NCBI GenBank assembly: GCA_902812455.1
Contig: CADDZH010000019.1
Location: 1-59,332, forward strand
Reading direction: 5' to 3'
Length of the DNA: 59,332 nt
Source of the DNA: Chloroflexota bacterium
GTDB lineage: Bacteria; Chloroflexota; Ktedonobacteria; Ktedonobacterales; Ktedonobacteraceae
Shown here: one piece after another, positions 33,295 through 43,372 of the stretch
How positions within the stretch are numbered: the first letter of the stretch is position 1
Layout: every line of letters starts with the position of its first letter
Program-made: the position numbers and the translations under genes
Notes under the pieces: model-generated
What the model saw: only the letters and a program-made list of their open reading frames with translations
Database searches by the model: none
What the model was told of the DNA's origin: nothing

Positions 33295-33639
33295 CTACTC
33301 CTCTTTCAGCGCCTTCTTGAGTTCGCGCACAAAGCCAATGATGCCTTCTTTCCAGGTCATCTTATGTTCCTGCCTGGGTGAAGGCTGGCCGCTTGTGCGA
33401 CGCTCTTCTGCCATGCGGCGCTGCGCATCATACCTGGCCCGCTTCTGGGGATTGCTCAAAACAGCGTAAGCTTCGTTGATGAGTTTCATGGCCTCGGATG
33501 CTTCAACGGCGCTTCCAGAGGCCTGTCGCCTGGCATCGGGATGATAGCGGCGCACGAGCTGTCGATAGGCGTGTCTGATTTCGGCAGGGCTTGCTGTACG
33601 GCTCACTTCGAGGATGGCATAGTAGTCTGGCATGGGCAT
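33295..33639 (-). CDS. Small J-domain (DnaJ-like) protein
   Basis: A 114-aa protein. Its N-terminal J domain begins at the first residues (PDYYAILEVSRTASPAEIRHAY) and has the HPD motif in RRYHPDARR, so it should stimulate an Hsp70 ATPase. The rest is a basic linker and a helix WKEGIIGFVRELKKALKEE. It lacks the Gly/Phe, zinc and C-terminal substrate domains of DnaJ. The ATG at 33639 is chosen for GGAG upstream; the frame stays open further upstream into the dUTPase gene, and another ATG lies at 33633. It follows dut by 4 bases. Confidence 0.88.
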   Translation of the reverse strand: MPMPDYYAILEVSRTASPAEIRHAYRQLVRRYHPDARRQASGSAVEASEAMKLINEAYAVLSNPQKRARYDAQRRMAEERRTSGQPSPRQEHKMTWKEGIIGFVRELKKALKEE

Positions 33640-33643
33640 GGCT

Positions 33644-34087
33644 TCACACTCCTGTGCTGCCAAAGCCGCCGCGCCCCTTGCCTACCTCGTTAACTTCACG
33701 CCACCTCACCTGCGCGATAGGAACGAATATTCCCTGGGCAATACGCTCGCCGCGCTTTACAGTAACGGCTTCGTCGCGAAAATTGTAGACCAGCACCATC
33801 AATTCATCGCCCTCGCCGCAATAATCCTGGTCGATGATGCCGACGCCGTTGGGAGTGAGTAATCCCTTGCGACGCGGCGTGCTGCTGCGGAGCGCCAGCA
33901 GCAGCATGTAGCCTGGAGGTGTTTGCACAATGACGTTTCCCGGAATAAGCCCTGTTGTGCGCGGGGCGATCTCGGTATCTTCCCGGCAAAGGATATCGAA
34001 GCCAACTGAGCCTTCAGTGGCATACCTGGGCAATGGCAGGTCGGTATCGATACGCTTGATTGCGACTTCTAAAAGCTGTGTATCCAT
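33644..34087 (-). CDS. dut: Deoxyuridine 5'-triphosphate nucleotidohydrolase
   Basis: A 147-aa trimeric-type dUTPase that hydrolyses dUTP to dUMP. Motifs in order: GSVGFDILC (motif 1), LRSSTPRRKG (motif 2), NGVGIIDQDYCGE (motif 3; usual form NSPGTIDSDYRGE, catalytic Asp kept but several flanking residues changed), ERIAQGIFVP (motif 4) and GRGGFGSTG (motif 5). The ATG at 34087 is chosen because a strong promoter ends 7 bases before it and homology begins there; the frame extends 50 codons upstream without similarity. No Shine-Dalgarno sequence is possible, so a leaderless mRNA is predicted. Substitutions in motif 3 leave some doubt about exact nucleotide specificity. Confidence 0.88.
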   Translation of the reverse strand: MDTQLLEVAIKRIDTDLPLPRYATEGSVGFDILCREDTEIAPRTTGLIPGNVIVQTPPGYMLLLALRSSTPRRKGLLTPNGVGIIDQDYCGEGDELMVLVYNFRDEAVTVKRGERIAQGIFVPIAQVRWREVNEVGKGRGGFGSTGV

Positions 34088-34450
34088 CGCTGCTATTTTA
34101 GACGAGGGGTTGCGCTGCGTCAAGCATTTATAGCAATTGCCACCCTGGGAGGGTTTCCAACGTATATAAGATAGGTGTCGATTTAAAGATTTGTTGCCAG
34201 TCCCGAAAAAAGATCGGGGGACTAGAATGAAAGACAAATTTACGTTATAATTGTCTCAACGAAGGAATATTTTTGGCCCTGGCGCTGTTTCCACATAATA
34301 GGAATGTAGAAACAATGTACAAGTCTTTAATTTTCTCCCACACGGTACTGGTGTTCGATCTAAGGATCGCTTTCCTTGAGTGTAGGACCGAATGAAAAGA
34401 CTTATCTTGCTGCTTAAGATGACACAGGTACTTTTCATGGAGGGCGCAGA
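34088..34450. other. Divergent intergenic region between dut and the sigma factor
   Basis: 363 bases. Besides the dut promoter it holds an inverted repeat AGTCCCGA/TCGGGGGACT (34197-34222, one bulge) and a TATAAT box at 34244-34249 flanked by GACAA and TTGTC, a plausible -10 for the sigma-factor gene within an operator-like palindrome. No gene is seen. Confidence 0.5.
34095..34123 (-). promoter_or_regulatory. Promoter of dut, predicting a leaderless transcript
   Basis: On the minus strand TTGACG (34123-34118) and TAAAAT (34100-34095) are separated by 17 bases. Only 7 bases lie between the -10 box and the ATG of dut, so transcription should start at or next to the A of the start codon. Confidence 0.6.
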
Positions 34451-35677
34451 ATGATAGACACACAACAGCGTGCCATGACGGGAACGACGCTAACGCTGGA
34501 CGATAAACAGACAACCACCGATCTGGAGAAGCCCTTCGACATCGTCGATCAGTTGCTTTCGAAAGATCTTGATTATACAGTAGAGGAAGATGTGGAGGAG
34601 GAACCTTGTAAAGATGAGCCGGAGATGGACGAGGACCTGCACAGTCTGGAGCCATCCTCCCTTGAGTTGGAAGAAATGCCTGCTATGCACGAAGACCTGA
34701 CTCAATTACAAGGCTCACCCGAATTAGAAGCTGCTGTCTCCATACTGGCTCTTCCATCAATGGCCCCTGAAAAAGGAGCGTCTTCTCGTCGCTCAACGAT
34801 GCGCCGCCGCCGTTCTGAAGATCAGGATGAGAACACAGTTAGCACTACTGATGCAGGTGAGTCCGATGCTGTCATGACCTATCTGCGCGAGATTGGCCGC
34901 GTGCCCATGATTACGCATGAGCGCGAAATCGAGCTGGCCAAGCGCATCGAGATGGGCGATCGTGACGCCATGAAGCAATTTATCCTGGCAAATCTACGCC
35001 TGGTGGTGAGCATTGCCAAGCGCTATGTGGGACGTGGTCTTACACTCCTCGATTTGATCCAGGAAGGGAACATCGGATTAATCCGGGCGGTGCAACGCTA
35101 CGACTGGCGGCGCGGTCACCGCTTCTCTACCCATGCAACATGGTGGATTCGCCAGGCTATTAGCCGGGCTGTTGCCGATAAGGGACGCACCATCCGGCTG
35201 CCTGTCTATGTGAATACTGCTTTGAACCGTATTCGCCGCGAGCGCCAGCGCCTGATACAGGAGCTTGGGCGCGAGCCAACCGAAGAGGAATTGGCGGAAG
35301 CGACAGGCCTTGATCCTGTGCGCATGATCGAGCTACAATCGGCTCCCGGCGCTCCTATCTCCCTCGAATTGCCGGTAGGCGAAGACGAGGAGCAGGAACT
35401 GGGTGACGTGCTTGCCGATACCGAATCTGCTTCCCCTGAGGATCTGGCCACGACCCAGACCTTGAAGGATGAAGTCCAGCGCGTGCTCGAGTCGGTGCTG
35501 ACACCACGCGAGCGGCTCGTCTTGCAGTTGCGTTTCGGCCTTGGCAATGGCCAGGCTCATCCTCTCGAGCAGGTTGGGCGCGAACTGGGCATCACGCGCG
35601 AGCGCGTGCGCCAGATCGAAGCCGGAGCGCTAGCAAAGCTGCGCCAGCCTCCCGTCCTTGAACGGCTGCGCGGATAA
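34451..35677 (+). CDS. RNA polymerase sigma factor, RpoD-like (sigma-70)
   Basis: A 408-aa sigma factor. An acidic, low-complexity N-terminus (residues 1-135) replaces region 1.1. Region 1.2 starts near 139 (DAVMTYLREIGRVPMI). Region 2 spans about 165-245, with NLRLVVSIAKRYVGRGLTLL and a core FSTHATWWIRQAISRA for -10 binding. Regions 3 and 4 follow; region 4.2 ends with GITRERVRQIEAGALAKLR. GGAGG lies 7 bases upstream of the ATG. Its architecture fits a primary or group 2 sigma; with no dnaG neighbour, which of these cannot be decided. A strong terminator follows. Confidence 0.93.
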   Translation: MIDTQQRAMTGTTLTLDDKQTTTDLEKPFDIVDQLLSKDLDYTVEEDVEEEPCKDEPEMDEDLHSLEPSSLELEEMPAMHEDLTQLQGSPELEAAVSILALPSMAPEKGASSRRSTMRRRRSEDQDENTVSTTDAGESDAVMTYLREIGRVPMITHEREIELAKRIEMGDRDAMKQFILANLRLVVSIAKRYVGRGLTLLDLIQEGNIGLIRAVQRYDWRRGHRFSTHATWWIRQAISRAVADKGRTIRLPVYVNTALNRIRRERQRLIQELGREPTEEELAEATGLDPVRMIELQSAPGAPISLELPVGEDEEQELGDVLADTESASPEDLATTQTLKDEVQRVLESVLTPRERLVLQLRFGLGNGQAHPLEQVGRELGITRERVRQIEAGALAKLRQPPVLERLRG

Positions 35678-35704
35678 CGCAAACTCGTTGTTTTGAAGAA
35701 TATA

Positions 35705-35738
35705 TTCAGGCACCCAATAAGGGTGCCTGAATGTTTTT
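35705..35738 (+). terminator. Intrinsic terminator after the sigma-factor gene
   Basis: TTCAGGCACCC (35705-35715) pairs perfectly with GGGTGCCTGAA (35721-35731) around the loop AATAA, followed by TGTTTTT. It ends the sigma-factor transcript just before the convergent rph gene. Confidence 0.9.
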
Positions 35739-35758
35739 AGGCTTGCAAATCTTCCCCA

Positions 35759-38485
<2,727 letters not shown>

Positions 38486-38582
38486 CTACTTTTTTGCTCA
38501 TATTGCACTGACCACATACGTCAAGCATGTTACGGCGAGGTGTCTACCACTCTGTATCCCGCGTGCCGGTCGAAAGCTCCCC

Positions 38583-38596
38583 GTGTGCGAGCACAC
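38583..38596. promoter_or_regulatory. Palindrome between rph and the ABC exporter, candidate operator
   Basis: GTGTGCGAGCACAC is a 6-bp perfect inverted repeat around GA. It is centred about 215 bases upstream of rph and 170 bases upstream of the divergent ABC gene. Its centre TGCGAGCA resembles the middle of the rifamycin-associated element described upstream of actinobacterial rifamycin-inactivation genes, as I recall it; the outer bases differ. Confidence 0.35.
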
Positions 38597-38676
38597 ACAG
38601 TCACAGAGCATGGCTGAGTATTGCATCCTGGGCTATACTATCCAGTATTATAGTGTTTTCGACATCTATTAGCCCG

Positions 38677-38721
38677 TCAAGCTACATGTAACATGTAGTG
38701 GCCTCCCTTGTGGGGGCCAGG
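38677..38721 (+). repeat. Repeat family C, copy 2 (upstream hairpin element)
   Basis: TCAAGCTACATG, a short spacer, then ATGTAGTGGCCTCCC-TTGT-GGGGGCCAGG, identical to copy 1 in the hairpin part. It ends 38 bases before the ABC ATPase start codon and has the same orientation relative to the gene as the other copies. Confidence 0.8.
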
Positions 38722-38759
38722 CTTTCTATGATGAGATGAAAGGAATGGAATAGCATTGC

Positions 38760-39740
38760 ATGGCTGAAAACACGAATGTAATGACAATACCTGGAACACA
38801 AACAGCTTCATCGCGTTCAGGCGAAGTTATCCTGCGCACGCGCAATCTCTCTAAACGCTATGGCAAGCGACTTGCTGTGGACGATCTCAATCTGGAAGTG
38901 CAGCGCGGCGATATTTTCGGCTTTCTTGGGCCGAATGGCGCCGGCAAAACAACCACTATTCGCATGATCCTCGGCCTTATCGCGCCAACCACAGGAAGCG
39001 TCGAGATTTTTGGGCAGGACCTCGCGGCACATAGGGCACAGGTTCTGCCTCGCGTTGGTGCGCTCATCGAGACGCCCGCGCTCTACCTCTATATGTCGGG
39101 ACGCAATAACTTGCGAGCTGTCGGCTCTGTCCTGGGCGGTGTCCCAGAAAAACGTATCGATGCTGTCCTGGAACTAGTGGGGTTGCGCGTGCGGCAGAGA
39201 GATCGCGTTCGCACCTATTCATTCGGTATGAAGCAGCGATTAGGCGTCGCTATGGCCCTGCTCCAGGACCCGGATCTACTGGTGCTCGATGAGCCTGCCA
39301 ATGGCCTGGACCCGGCAGGCATCGTCGAGATGCGCGACCTGATGCACCGCCTCTCTGCGGAGGGGAAAACCGTTTTCATTTCTAGCCACCTGCTCTCAGA
39401 AGTGCAGCAAATTTGTACGCGAGCGGCTATTATCAATCTGGGGAAGCTGGTTACGGAATCCTCTATTGAGGACCTGACGAGCGGCCAGGGCGAATTTACG
39501 GTCAGAGTTGAGCGCCCGCAAGAAGCCCTTACGATTGTGCAGGCGCAGCCATGGGGCAGTAGCGCGCGGCTCGATGCTTCTGGCGCGCTCCATACCAAAG
39601 CGCCGCAGGGACGAGGTCGCGACCTTAACCTTTTCCTTGTCAACGCCGGCTTTATTCCAGAAACGATCGTGCAATCAACCGAGGACCTGGAGCAAGTCTT
39701 CTTGCGTCTCACAAATACCGGTACAGGAGATATCCAATGA
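38760..39740 (+). CDS. ABC-2 type transporter ATP-binding protein
   Basis: A 326-aa ATPase of the drug/CcmA type. Walker A is GPNGAGKTTT near residues 60-69. The signature is YSFGMKQRLGVAMALL, Walker B is LLVLDEPANGLDPAG, and the H-loop is FISSHLLSEV. A C-terminal extension of about 80 residues (EFTVRVERPQEAL onward) is typical of DrrA/BcrA-like exporters. The ribosome-binding site before the ATG is weak. It overlaps the permease gene by 4 bases. Its divergence from rph suggests, but does not prove, antibiotic export. Repeat C copy 2 lies in the leader. Confidence 0.9.
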   Translation: MAENTNVMTIPGTQTASSRSGEVILRTRNLSKRYGKRLAVDDLNLEVQRGDIFGFLGPNGAGKTTTIRMILGLIAPTTGSVEIFGQDLAAHRAQVLPRVGALIETPALYLYMSGRNNLRAVGSVLGGVPEKRIDAVLELVGLRVRQRDRVRTYSFGMKQRLGVAMALLQDPDLLVLDEPANGLDPAGIVEMRDLMHRLSAEGKTVFISSHLLSEVQQICTRAAIINLGKLVTESSIEDLTSGQGEFTVRVERPQEALTIVQAQPWGSSARLDASGALHTKAPQGRGRDLNLFLVNAGFIPETIVQSTEDLEQVFLRLTNTGTGDIQ

Positions 39741-40666
39741 GTACAGCAATCACATCTACCTCCTCGCCTTCCGAAACGGGATACGCCAGCAGGCGAAGAC
39801 TAAAGCCGAGCTTTTTCGGTACGCTGCGTGGTGAACTGTTCAAGATCAGGAAGCAGTGGACGACATGGATCATGCTTGTCCTGCTGGCAGGGATTATTGC
39901 CCTTCCCTATATTGTCGAATCGACTGTACCCAGGATAAAGACCGGACTCCTGCATACGCCGCTGCACCTGTTTTATACCGTTGTGCAGGCTGACCTCGCG
40001 GTGCTACGGGTCTTTATCGGCATATTCCTGCTTATCCTGACTGCACGAGTCTTTGGGCAGGAATACCAGCTTGGCACGATTCGCATCCTGCTGGCTCGCG
40101 GCCTGGGTCGCCTGCAGTTGCTGGGCGCGAAGTTGCTGGCTGTCGTGATTGTTGCGCTCCTGGTGCTGGTTGCAGGCCTCCTGCTCAATACTATCCTGAC
40201 CTGCATCTTCGTGCTTGCCCTGGCAGGCAACTTGCACGCTTTCAATAGCCTGACATCCACCTTCTGGTCTGATACCGGGATATACCTGTTGACTGTGATG
40301 ATCAGCATGGGCGTTACGATCTTGCTGGCAATGGCGGTATCCGTTGTGGGACGCTCGCTCTCATTCGGTCTGAGTGCAGCACTGGCCTGGTTTCCGGTGG
40401 ATAACCTCGGCACCTTCTTCCTGATTATCGGCTACCGCTTAACCAACAACAATTTCTGGCAGAACGTCTCGGCCTACCTGCTCGGGCCGAACCTCAACCA
40501 GATGCCGGTAGCTGTGGCCCGCGACCCCGCTATCACCACTCAGATAGGTATCACACCCCTGGTCAATGTGAGTGGCACGCATACCCTGCTCGTCACGCTG
40601 GTCTACGCGATGATCTTCCTGGTAGTCTCTATTGTGCTCACATGGAAGCGCGATGTGAAGGAATGA
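39737..40666 (+). CDS. ABC-2 type transporter permease
   Basis: A 309-aa membrane protein with six hydrophobic helices (first WTTWIMLVLLAGIIALPYIV near residues 41-60, last LLVTLVYAMIFLVVSIVLT near 283-301). ARVFGQEYQLGTIRILLARG (about 102-121) is the conserved cytoplasmic segment of ABC-2/NatB-like permeases. It is coupled to the ATPase gene by an ATGA overlap and together they should form an exporter. The substrate is unknown. A long two-way terminator hairpin follows 5 bases after the stop. Confidence 0.88.
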   Translation: MSTAITSTSSPSETGYASRRRLKPSFFGTLRGELFKIRKQWTTWIMLVLLAGIIALPYIVESTVPRIKTGLLHTPLHLFYTVVQADLAVLRVFIGIFLLILTARVFGQEYQLGTIRILLARGLGRLQLLGAKLLAVVIVALLVLVAGLLLNTILTCIFVLALAGNLHAFNSLTSTFWSDTGIYLLTVMISMGVTILLAMAVSVVGRSLSFGLSAALAWFPVDNLGTFFLIIGYRLTNNNFWQNVSAYLLGPNLNQMPVAVARDPAITTQIGITPLVNVSGTHTLLVTLVYAMIFLVVSIVLTWKRDVKE

Positions 40667-40670
40667 CAAT

Positions 40671-40709
40671 AAAGAGGCCAGGCAGCCACACAGGCTGCCT
40701 GGCCTCTTT
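40671..40709. terminator. Bidirectional intrinsic terminator
   Basis: AAAGAGGCCAGGCAGCC (40671-40687) pairs perfectly over 17 bp with GGCTGCCTGGCCTCTTT (40693-40709) around the loop ACACA. It lies between the convergent ABC permease and RelA/SpoT genes and has T-rich ends on both strands. Confidence 0.88.
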
Positions 40710-40723
40710 GCGCTTGATCCCAT

Positions 40724-43213
40724 CTATCCCTTTTTCCGCCGCTTCTTCCCCAGGTCTCTTTCGACGTGTTTCACGTCTTTGACCCGTTCCAGTTTGGCGA
40801 AGACGCGCTCCAATTGCTCCATGCTATCGATCTCAAGCGTCGTGTTGATGGTGGCAGCCCCGTCGCGGCTGACATTCGTGCTGACGGCGGTCATATTGAC
40901 GCCTGCATCAGACACAACGGCAGCGATATCGCGAATCAGGCCGGGGCGATCGTGGGCGGTGATCACAATGGGCGCCAGCAAGCGCTGCTGGCCCATGGCG
41001 GGCCAACTGACCGGGACAAGCCGCTCGCGCTCGCGTTCGCGGTAGCGTTCGATATTCTGGCAATCGGCCCGGTGAATGATAGCTCCCTTGCCACGACTGA
41101 TGAAGCCAACGATCTCATCTCCGGGCAATGGGCAGCAACAGTTTGCCAGGCTGGTCAACAGCCCGCTGACGCCCCCAACCTGTACCCGCGCCTGGGAAGC
41201 TTGTTTGGTAGAGGTGGGAAGCGTGGCCGGCTCTTCCTCCACCTCTTTTGCCTCGCGCACCTCGCGCAGGTGCTGCCAGCGCTCGAGCACTTTCACGGCG
41301 ACGGCGTGCTGGCGTATCTCATCGGCCCCAATGGCAGCAAGCAGATCCTCAAATGTTTTGCCTTTATACTCTTCTTCCAGCCACTTCTGGATTTCTTCGG
41401 TTAGCGCATCGATACCATGGGCGACGCCGAGCGATTTCAACTCTCTGTCGAAGCGCTCGCGCCCGATCTGGATGTTGATATCACGCTCATGGATTTTGAG
41501 GTAGCGGCGAATTTTACTGCGAGCTGCTGCTGTGCGCGCGAAATTGAGCCAGTCACGTGTTGGGTGAGCCGTGCGGCTCGTCACGATCTCGACGATTTCG
41601 CCGCTTTTCAGTTCATAATCAAGTGGCACCATGCGTGTCACCAGCCGCTCACCATCCGCAGTCCCATCCGAGCCGCTTTCTGTGATGACGCGCGCTCCGG
41701 CGCACTTATCACCGAGCTTTGAGTGGATGCGGTAGGCAAAGTCGACCGGGGTCGAGCCAGCCGGCAAATCCTTGACCTCACCTTTGGGCGTGAAGACGAA
41801 AATCTGCTCGTGGATAAGGTCATCTTTGACCGCCTCGACGAATTCTCTATCACTGGCAGTAGATGAACGCAGTTCCCGTTGCCATTCAGCTAACTGGCGC
41901 AGCCAGGTCAGCAATTCTTTGGCGGAAGCCGAAGCGCGGTCTCCAACATCTTTATAATGCCAGTGCATGGCCACGCCGTATTCTGCCATCTCGTGCATTT
42001 CAAACGTGCGAATCTGAATCTCTACCAACTGGTTGTCCAGGCAGAAGACGGTCGTGTGGAGCGCCCTGTAGCCGTTGGGCTTGGGATTGGCAATATAGTC
42101 CTTGATGCGCCCCTCTTTGGGTTTCCACAGGCTATGAACGTGGCCGAGCGCAAGATAACAATCCTGCGTGGTTGGTACCAGGATGCGGAAGGCGATCAGG
42201 TCGTGGATCTGGGCGACATCGAGGGCCGATTGTAAGTCTTCCAGCTTGTCTACCTCGCCGGTGCCGGTGGTGCGCTGTAGCTTCTTATAAAAGCTGTACA
42301 GGTGCTTGACTCGCCCCGAGACTTCCGCTTTTAAGCCAATAGCGGCCATCTCTTTACGTAAGACCTCGCACACACGCTCAACGTAGGAGCGCCAATGCTT
42401 GCTCTCTCGTTCAACCCGCGATTGTACCCAGGCAAATTTATCCGGCTCGAGGATTTCAAAGGCCAGGTCTTCCAGTTCTGACTCAACACGTGACATGCCG
42501 AGGCGCCCGGCCAGCGGCGCATAGATCTCGCGCGTTTCCTGGGCCATGGCCAGCATCTCCTGCTGATCTTCTGGGGACGAGGAAGATTGACGCTTATGTT
42601 GTACAGCAACGCGCATAGCATGCAGGCGGTAGGCCAGTTTCAGCAGCACAACCCGCGGATCCTCTGCCATACCGATAAACATTTTGCGCACCGTTTCCGC
42701 TTGCTGGTGCTGCATGGCCTGGCGAATACGCGGTTTCTTCTGGTGCTCGCGCATATTCCCTATGTTGCCCGGCGCAATGAATTGGACTCCGGCCTGCTTC
42801 TTGCGCTCCAGGATATTCAATCGCTGCATACTTTCTACAATGCGGCTCACCGTGGTACCAAGCACACTTTCAACTCGCTCCAGCGAGAGTTGGCCAGCGT
42901 CAACCGCTTCAAAGACGAGGCCAGCAGCTACCCCCACAGCATCGATACGCATCTCGGCCAGGATCGTGGCTACCGCCAGTGCGTGTTGCAGCGGCGGTAG
43001 CTCGCGAAGACATTGCAATGTCGCCTCGCCGTGCTCTTGTACGCCCCGGCAGCTTTCCTGCGCGAGTTGAATCGCCTGCGCTACCTGCTCAACCTCGGCA
43101 TCCCCCATATACTGCTTGACAGTATCCAGCAGGCGCCTGGCGGCCTTGCTATAGTTATCCTGCGCTACTGGTTGATGATCTACAGCTACGTCTATCATAG
43201 TCATTTCACCCAT
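40724..43213 (-). CDS. RelA/SpoT homologue, synthetase-type with degenerate HD domain
   Basis: An 829-aa RSH protein. The HD hydrolase domain (about 20-210) is degenerate: the HD pair is F101-E102, and the usual LKLADRLHNMRT reads LKLAYRLHAMRV (Y195, A199). The synthetase domain (about 235-435) keeps R301 and K303 (SGRVKHLYSFYKKL), D338, Y382 and H386 (GYRALHTTV), and E398 (VEIQIRT). TGS (about 470-540), helical, zinc-finger (CCCPLPGDEIVG near 692) and ACT (about 745-820) domains follow. It should make (p)ppGpp but not degrade it, like E. coli RelA. The start is uncertain: 43213, or 43198, which has GGGTGA upstream. It follows the second RSH gene by 159 bases on the same strand. Confidence 0.93.
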   Translation of the reverse strand: MGEMTMIDVAVDHQPVAQDNYSKAARRLLDTVKQYMGDAEVEQVAQAIQLAQESCRGVQEHGEATLQCLRELPPLQHALAVATILAEMRIDAVGVAAGLVFEAVDAGQLSLERVESVLGTTVSRIVESMQRLNILERKKQAGVQFIAPGNIGNMREHQKKPRIRQAMQHQQAETVRKMFIGMAEDPRVVLLKLAYRLHAMRVAVQHKRQSSSSPEDQQEMLAMAQETREIYAPLAGRLGMSRVESELEDLAFEILEPDKFAWVQSRVERESKHWRSYVERVCEVLRKEMAAIGLKAEVSGRVKHLYSFYKKLQRTTGTGEVDKLEDLQSALDVAQIHDLIAFRILVPTTQDCYLALGHVHSLWKPKEGRIKDYIANPKPNGYRALHTTVFCLDNQLVEIQIRTFEMHEMAEYGVAMHWHYKDVGDRASASAKELLTWLRQLAEWQRELRSSTASDREFVEAVKDDLIHEQIFVFTPKGEVKDLPAGSTPVDFAYRIHSKLGDKCAGARVITESGSDGTADGERLVTRMVPLDYELKSGEIVEIVTSRTAHPTRDWLNFARTAAARSKIRRYLKIHERDINIQIGRERFDRELKSLGVAHGIDALTEEIQKWLEEEYKGKTFEDLLAAIGADEIRQHAVAVKVLERWQHLREVREAKEVEEEPATLPTSTKQASQARVQVGGVSGLLTSLANCCCPLPGDEIVGFISRGKGAIIHRADCQNIERYRERERERLVPVSWPAMGQQRLLAPIVITAHDRPGLIRDIAAVVSDAGVNMTAVSTNVSRDGAATINTTLEIDSMEQLERVFAKLERVKDVKHVERDLGKKRRKKG

Positions 43214-43372
43214 ATATCCAGGACGTGATCAATTACACGCCTCTATGTATTCAATGGTGAAGCTTTAGCGGGAAATGGGAGTGAGTTCGTGAAGGATACC
43301 CCCGCTTCCTCCACCAGGGCTTCTGCACCCTGTCCCCCATTTTCCACAATTGTTTCGCCATTCTTTATTACA

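Noticed and set aside
38583..38596. A true rifamycin-associated element
   Set aside because: Only the central eight bases agree with the element as remembered; the flanking G and C runs are absent. It is kept only as a candidate operator.
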